Source of the DNA: Spirodela intermedia | Lineage: Eukaryota > Streptophyta > Magnoliopsida > Alismatales > Araceae | DNA length: 64,000 nt | Assembly (NCBI GenBank): GCA_902729315.2 | Contig: LR746274.1 | Span: forward strand, 7,127,037-7,191,036 | Direction of reading: 5' to 3' | Shown here: positions 57,696 through 64,000 of the stretch, piece after piece | Layout of the letters: every line of letters begins with the position of its first letter | Position numbering within the stretch: position 1 is the first letter of the stretch | Translations under genes and position numbers: made by a program | The notes under the pieces: model-generated | Told to the model about the DNA's origin: nothing | Databases searched by the model: none | The model's input: the letters and a program-made list of their open reading frames with translations, nothing else

Positions 57696-59333
57696 TGACG
57701 TGACTCAGTCATTGTATGTTAAATCACGTAAATATAAAATTTATAAAACTAGAAAATACGAATTTTTGGATATTTAGAAGTATTTCAAAATAAATATATC
57801 AATTATAATTCAATAAAAATTCCAAAAATAATGATAATTTTTCAGTTGATCACAGGTATGTAATATAATATCTGGTAATTATTCAGAATTTTTCTCAATG
57901 AATACGATTTTCTTACGAATTTTATACTAGGAAATAAAAAGGAAATATATTTAAAATTCACGAAAAAAAAGGAAATAAGGGTGCAGGCGTCAAGATGACG
58001 TCAGCGCCCGGTGAATGCGAATCAGGTGGAAACAGAGTTCCGCCCGACAGTTCTTACATAAGTGATTACAGACGACTTAATTAATCAAATTAAGATCTGT
58101 AAAAGCCGGAAGAATCGTAATTTAATGAAGTATAGTTTGGTAAATAAAAATCACACAAAGTATCACTAATAAAGTGTAAATTAAATTGAAAGTAGGAAAA
58201 CAGAGTTCCGACGTCGCGACAACGATGTGTCGGTGATGCACCGGAATCCTGAGCATTCGGGAGGATCGTCATGCAGTGTCCACGGCCTCGAAGGCTCTCC
58301 TTGGACAAAGATGACGTGGGCAATCTCTAGATCTTCTCACGAAGTCTAGAGATCAATGAAGTGGGTCGTCGAATCGTCTCTGGCGGCTGTCACCCGGCGG
58401 AGCGGAAAAATGACAACTTTGCGGCTCTCCGGCGGTTGTCACCCAACATAGAGGAGCTGGATGGAGGTGGGGCGCGTGTTAGGGAGCTTCATCCTCAGGT
58501 CCGCGCAGCAAGAGGAGGCTCTTCATCGCATCTGGTACGCTCTCAGGAGGTGGCGACTGGTTTCCCGGCGGATCGTCTTCTTCCCGACGACGGCTTGTTT
58601 GTCGATCAATCGAAGATGATTTACTCGATGGATTCGCGATCCTTTTATCGTGAATTGTTCAGCAATTTTAGTAGCAATGCTCCGCGAATCGCATTGACGA
58701 GATTTTCGCCGATGATCCAGCGATTCTCATTGCTTAATCCTTCACCGGCGATCTGCAAGAAAGTTGCGATAATCAGATAAAAATATATGAATTTTGACTC
58801 TGGGAGGATTCAAACCCGCGCCGGTCGCCCGCCTCTTCTGAGGAAGGTGTGATAGGGGTTTAGTCCCACATTGGTTGTACGCTGATTTTTCGGGCGAATA
58901 TATAGTAATGTTGGCTTTTAGAGCAAAGTCCCTTCTCTCGCGTGTATGACCACTCCTTGCCCCACAGCCGGCTGGCCACTGGTGACGTGGAAGGGGAGTG
59001 GCGTACGCGTGCCCTGTCGGTCCCCAAGCCAAGCCGCTCGAGCCCCTGCTCGCGACTTACTCCCCGACTGCGCTTCCGACCCGCTTGCGGGCCCTGCTGG
59101 CCGGCGGGTCCTCCCATTTTTGCAATATTTTTATTTTTATTTCTTGTTCTTCATTTATCTCAAAAGTAAGATTGTAAAAATCATATAAAATCACATAATT
59201 ATCCAAAAATTCACGTTAATCAATTGAAAACCAAAAATCATTTTTTAACACAAATATAAGTCTATTTATCATGAGTTAAGGCTAAAACTATATTATTTAC
59301 TAATTATTAACTCATGATAATGAAGACTTATCA
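57696..59333 (-). mobile_element. Solo LTR, minus orientation, TSD CACGT
   Basis: 1638 bp, TGACGTGACTCAGTCATTG to GAAGACTTATCA, flanked by CACGT at 57691-57695 and 59334-59338. It is well preserved and GC-rich in the middle. Confidence 0.93.
58863..59121 (+). ncRNA. Candidate small RNA unit in solo LTR (TSD CACGT)
   Basis: GTCCCACATTG (58863-58873, one mismatch), a 25-nt gap, TATATA (58899-58904), a GC-rich stretch with the AAGCCGC hairpin area (one arm mutated to GCGACTT), and TTTTT at 59117-59121. Confidence 0.38.
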
Positions 59334-59691
59334 CACGTCACCGGTGGCCAACTGACTGTGGGGCAAGGAGTGGTTGTACACACGAGAGAAGGGACTTGTT
59401 TTGAAATGTAACATTACTATATATTCGCCCAAAAATTTGGCACACAAGTGATGTGGGACTAAACCTACATCACCTTCCCTAGAAAGGCTAGGCAACCGGC
59501 GCAGGTTTGAATCCACCTAGAGCTAAAATTTATATTTTTATCTAATTATCGTGACTTTCTTACAGATTGTTGAAGGATTAAGCAACCAGAACTGTTGGAT
59601 CATCGGCAAAAATCTCATCAATGCGATTCAAGGAGCATTGTTACTAAAATTGTTGAATGATTTGTGATAAAAGGATCGTGAATCCATCGGT

Positions 59692-60612
59692 GACTTTGCA
59701 GCTCTCCGGCGACTGTCACCTGATGGAGAGGAGCTGGATAGAGATGGGGCGCATGTCAAGGAGCTTCATCCTCAGGTCCGCACAGCAAGAAGAGGCTCTT
59801 CATTGCATTTGGTACACTCTCAAGAGGTGATGACTCATCTCGAAGCAGATTGTCCTCTTTCTGATGACGGCTTGTTCGCCGATCAATCAGAGATGATTTA
59901 CTCGATAGATTCACGATCCTTTTATCACAAATTCTTTAGTAATTTTAGTAACAATGCTCTACAAATCACATTGATGAGATTTTCGCCGATGATCCAGCAA
60001 TTCTAGTTGCTTAATCCTTCACCGGCGATCTGCAGGAAAGTCATGTTAATCAGATAAAAATATATGAGTTTTGGCTTTGGGAGGATTTGAACCCGCGTCA
60101 GTTGTCCTGCTCTTTTTGGAGAACGTGACGCAGGTTTAGTCCCACATTGATTGTGTGTTGATTTTTCAAGCGAATATATACTAATGTTACATCTCTAAAC
60201 AAGTCCCTTCTCTCGAGTGTACGACCACTCCTTGCCCCACAACTGACTAGCCATCGATGACGTGGAAGGGGGGTGGTGTGCATGTGCCCCTATTGGTCCA
60301 AGTCGCTCAAGCCTTTGCTCACAGCTACTCCCTGACTGAGCTTCTGACTTGCTTGCGGGTCCAGTTAGCCAGCGGGTCCCCCTCATTTTGACTTATTTTT
60401 ATTTTTTATTTCTTTTTCTCTATTTATTTCAAAAGTAAAACTGTAAAAATCATATAAATTTGTGTAAAATCATATAATTACCCAAAAATTCACATTAATC
60501 AACTGAAAACCACTTTTCACACTTTAACACAAATATAAGTCTATTAATCATGAGTTATGGCTAAAACTATATTATTTACTAATTATTAACTCATGATAAT
60601 GAAGACTTATTA
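59692..60612 (-). repeat. LTR fragment, minus orientation (5' part of the LTR)
   Basis: It starts inside an LTR (GTGACTTTGCAGCTCTCCGG) and ends at the LTR tip GAAGACTTATTA. It includes GTCCCACATTG near 60,140 and a TATATA box near 60,175. Next comes AGAAGGAACTTGC, the same LTR site that is occupied by the solo LTR at 40,904-42,500. Confidence 0.75.
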
Positions 60613-61805
60613 AGAAGGAACTTGCTTTGAAGTGTAACATTACTATTTATTCGCCCAAAAATTCAGCACACAAGTGATGTGGAACCCACATCACCTTCCC
60701 CAGAAACGGCGAGCAACTGGCATGGGTTTGAATCCTCCTAGAGCCAAAATTCATATATTTTTATCTAATTACCGTGACTTTCCTATAGATCGCCGATGAA
60801 GGATAAACAACTAGAATCGTTGAGCATTGTTACTAAAATTGCTAAACAATTTGCGATAAAAGGATCGCAAATCCATCGAGTCAAGGATCTCCGATTGATC
60901 AATGAACAAGCCATCGTCAGGAAGAGGACAATCTGCCAAGAGATGAGTCACCACCTCCTGAAAGTGTACTAGATGTGCTGAAAAGCCTCCTCTTGTTGTG
61001 TGGACCTGAGGATAAAGATCCTTGACATGCGCCTCGCCTCCATCCAGTTCCCCTCCGTCAAGTGACAGCCGCTGGAGAGCCACAAAGTCGCCATTTTTCT
61101 ACTCCGCCACGTGACAGCTGTCGGAGACGATTCGACGACCTATTTCATTGATCTCTAAACTTCGTAAGGAGATCTAGAAATTACCCCCGTCGTCTTTATC
61201 CAAGGAGAGCCTTCAAGGCCGTGGACATTGCACAATGATCCTTTTGAACACTAAAGATTCCGGTGCATTGCCAATGCATTGCCGCCGCGATGTTGAAACT
61301 TTGTTTTCCTACTTTCAACTTACTTTACGCTTCATTTAGTGATAATTTGTGTGATTTTAATTTACCAAAATATACTTTGTTCACTTACGATTCTTTCGGC
61401 TTTTACATATCTTAATTTAATCAACTAAATCGTCTATAATCGCTTACGTAAGAATCGCCAGGTGAAATTATGTTTCCACTTGATTCACGTTCGTCGGGTG
61501 CTGATATCATCCTAACATCTGCACCCTTATTCCCTTTTTCGTGAATTTTAAATATGTTTTCTTTTCATTTATTAGTATAAATTTCATAAAAATAGTATTC
61601 TTTGAGGAAAATTCTGAATAATTACCAACTATTATATTACATCCGTGTGATCGACTTGGAAAATTATTGCTATTTTTGGAAGTTTTATTAAATTATAATT
61701 GATATGTTTGTTCAGAAATACTTCTAAATATCTGAAAATTTGTATTTTATAGTTTTATAAATTTTAGATTTGCATGATTTAATATACAACGATTAAGTCA
61801 CGTCA
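60613..61805 (+). repeat. LTR fragment, plus orientation (3' part)
   Basis: It runs from AGAAGGAACTTGCTTTG to the terminus GATTAAGTCACGTCA. After it comes the reverse complement of an element 3' noncoding region, the same junction as at 7106 and 49,586. Confidence 0.8.
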
Positions 61806-64000
61806 ATTATGAAAATTAAGATTTACAAATCTCAAACATCATATTTTCATGCATAAAAAGAAAATACAATTAGAAATGATACACCTTTAGACACTTTGGA
61901 TTCTTATATTAAGTATTTAAGAATGATGTCAAGCAATTAAATGTTTAAAGACTCATTGGAATAACAATCTAGACTTCACTTCTTCTATTCCCATCTTTAT
62001 CACTTCTTCACTCATAGATATATTTACAAAATATTCCAATTATCAATGCTCATCTAGGAGTAATATTGACCCTACATTTTCCTTTTTCCATGGCTTGATT
62101 TTTGAAGTGTGCACTATATTTCTTCCTTCTTCTTTTTTTTAAATATATATAGTGGATAAGTAGCTTTTCCTATAGACAAATTTTGACAATAAGAATGACA
62201 TCTCACACCCTTCATGTGTACTCTTCATTTTCAAGCTTTCACTTTATCCACTTATTTTGTAGCAACTATTTTTCTATGCACGATTTTGACAATGAGAATG
62301 ATGTCTCACACCTTGCATGTGTACTCTTTGTTTCTAGATTTTTCACATTACTCTCTTTCTGTCTTTTTTTTTTTTGAAATAAGTGTTTCTCCTCACAAGT
62401 CCTATAGATCAAAGTGCATAAATCTATATTAAACTCAAATGACCAATCAAATTTTCACATCAAGTAAATACTATCCATCAAGATCATAAAGTAAAAATCT
62501 ATAAAATCTAATCCATGTTATGTATCATGTTTTCAAGAAGTATTCCAACATTTCGTGTAATTAGATCATTTTTTTGACTCAATAGTAATTTTCCTAGTAT
62601 CTTTTGGTATTAATCAATCTAATTGATTTGATTTTTCATGCATGCAATATGATGTAAGAAATTTGTAAATTAGATATTTATGACAAATTTTTTTTCTATT
62701 TTCAGTTCTATTTTTAGCAACAATAATTGTCAAAAATAAATCAAAACTATCCTCTTTAAAGCTGTAATTTTGAATTTTAGTAATATATGTCTAGGGGATT
62801 AAAATGTGTGGAAAGGGTCTCTAGAATTTAAAATTTCAGGTTATTTTTATCTATTGTTTTTGACAATCTGTTGTTCCTAATAGAAAACCTGAAAATAGAT
62901 GTTATAGTTTTTCTGAATTTTATTTTATTTTATTTTATTTTAGTTGTAGTTCTAAGTTGAATAAAATGCAAACACATGTTCTTAATTGTCCTACAACATA
63001 AATCAATAATTAATACTTCACCCCCCAACATAAAAATGACATTGTCCTCAATGACACAGAAAAGTTGAAATATAATATGCAAAAATATAATTTTCAAGTG
63101 AAGTATGCATATGTGCAAAGTTAAGTATTAAAAATATTGTCATAAATGATAAAGCTCAAAAAGACATGACCTCAAACTTGTTTTTAATTTTCCACTTCAT
63201 CTTACACTCCTCCTCCTGCACTTTTTTCAAAAAATAAATACAAAAATAAGTACTACAAAATTCTATGAAAAATAAAGCTTAAAAAAAATCAAATAGAATG
63301 AAATAAAAACCATGGGTTGCCTTCCATGTAGCACTGAATTTAATGTCTTCAAGTAAACAGCTCTTAGATCATATAAGATGATCTATGGCCATCAAAATAT
63401 ATTTGTATCCCGAGGTAAGTTTCATGATATTCTTTTTCAGATTTTGCATAAATTCATATACTTCATATATATACCTTGACATACTTTCAGCCAAAACAAA
63501 ATGAAAATTAATAGAATTTTCCCAAAAATAATATTTTCATTTTGAAAAGAATCTTTCTTCATTTCTATCTTATTTTGTAAGGCTCTCATTCATTAATAAA
63601 TACTTTCTATTAATAGACCATAAAATGTGATCAGGCCATATAATTTTCAAATTAGCTCTTACCCAATCTAGAACTTTTTCATCTAAATTGATATCTCTAA
63701 TTCTTCCACTCACCTATTTTTTAATGTGTTCTTTTATCTACATAATCTTCCCCTACTCCATTTTATCTTACATACATATTTAGGTGGGTGTCTCTCTTCT
63801 CTCTTATTCCCAAGAGTCTCTATAATTTGTTTTTGGTGTAACATCATTTGATTCATAGTTTGTTGCATCATTTGGCTCATTTGCTACATCATTTCAATAG
63901 CATTGGGTTGAATTTGAGAGGAATGATTTTTCTGAAATCTGTGTTTCTATTTTGTACGAAATTTAAAATTTGAATTCAATCTAAGTGCATCTGGATTTTG
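61806..64000 (-). mobile_element. E10: non-autonomous element, minus strand, running off the window
   Basis: 3' noncoding region (61,806-63,400) with the doublet near 62,198 and 62,303 and a variant of the 18-bp inverted repeat (63311-63328). A short X remnant (about 63,500-63,780) then jumps at about 63,782 to the gag tail (Gln/Met-rich part, 63,783-64,000). Most of X is deleted. Confidence 0.8.
63500..63780 (-). pseudogene. E10 X-region remnant
   Basis: Only the C-terminal part of X remains: GRIRDINLDEKVLDWVRANL, KIIWPDHILWSINRKYLL and ESLTK. It is cut near 63,782, where gag-tail sequence begins. Function is unknown, as in the other copies. Confidence 0.7.

Larger units (their letters stand above)
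57343..59691 (+). repeat. LTR, plus orientation, split by a solo LTR and truncated
   Basis: Parts 57,343-57,695 and 59,339 to about 59,691 form the first 700 bp of an LTR (TGATAAGTCTTC ... GGATCGTGAATCCATCG). At about 59,691 it jumps into an LTR of opposite orientation. No gene is seen. Confidence 0.75.

Noticed and set aside
1-64000. CRISPR arrays, bacterial operons or phage genes
   Set aside because: Spliced host exons, LTRs with 5-bp duplications and plant tRNA-type primer sites show eukaryotic nuclear DNA. The repeats are dispersed LTR copies, not spaced short repeats.

Overview
This window reads as nuclear DNA of a flowering plant. It is AT-rich and dominated by copies of one family of long-terminal-repeat (LTR) retrotransposons. 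Its Gag, reverse transcriptase and integrase motifs and its tRNA-Asp type primer site place it in the Athila branch of Ty3/gypsy. A small island (about 30,993-39,178) holds host-gene remnants. Its GC-rich exons with short GT-AG introns would fit a monocot, but I cannot name the species.

The LTR consensus is about 1.6 kb, starts TGATAAGTCTTCATTATC and ends CACGTCA. Copies in order: E1 (minus, 1-2117); a hybrid inverted LTR (2118-3442); E2 (plus, 3443-5478) with a 3' LTR (5479-7106); E3 (minus, 7107-11342) with a 5' LTR (11343-12947); a solo LTR (12956-14483, TSD GGTAC); a broken hybrid LTR (14484-15032); E4 (plus, 15033-16360); an LTR remnant (16361-16602); E5 (minus, from 16603), the only copy with pol remnants. 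E5 is split by a solo LTR (20222-21858, TSD ATTTC) and by a complete element E6 (21874-29518, TSD TACAT), then resumes to about 30,992.

The host island is a tandem duplication. Unit A (31,726-35,465) carries a LARP1-type La-motif gene (four recognisable exons) and a frameshifted BTB/POZ gene of the At1g21780 type. Unit B (35,466-39,178) repeats the La-motif gene, with a frameshift in exon 1, and only the start of the BTB gene before retroelement DNA cuts it off.

The right block holds E7 (minus fragment), E8 (plus, 40,576-49,586, with a solo LTR inside its 5' LTR), E9 (minus, 49,587-57,101, with a solo LTR inside), a pile of nested LTRs (57,102-61,805) including a solo LTR with TSD CACGT, and E10 (minus, running off the window).

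Most copies are non-autonomous. They keep an Athila-like gag fused in frame to an acidic ORF of unknown function ('X') where pol should be, and would need proteins from an autonomous relative such as E5. No copy is intact: all reading frames carry stops or frameshifts. The most unusual signal lies inside the LTR on the antisense strand: a perfect plant snRNA-type upstream element (GTCCCACATCG) exactly 25 nt from a TATATA box, followed by about 190 nt of GC-rich, hairpin-forming sequence and a T-run. That is the layout of a small Pol III gene carried by an LTR.
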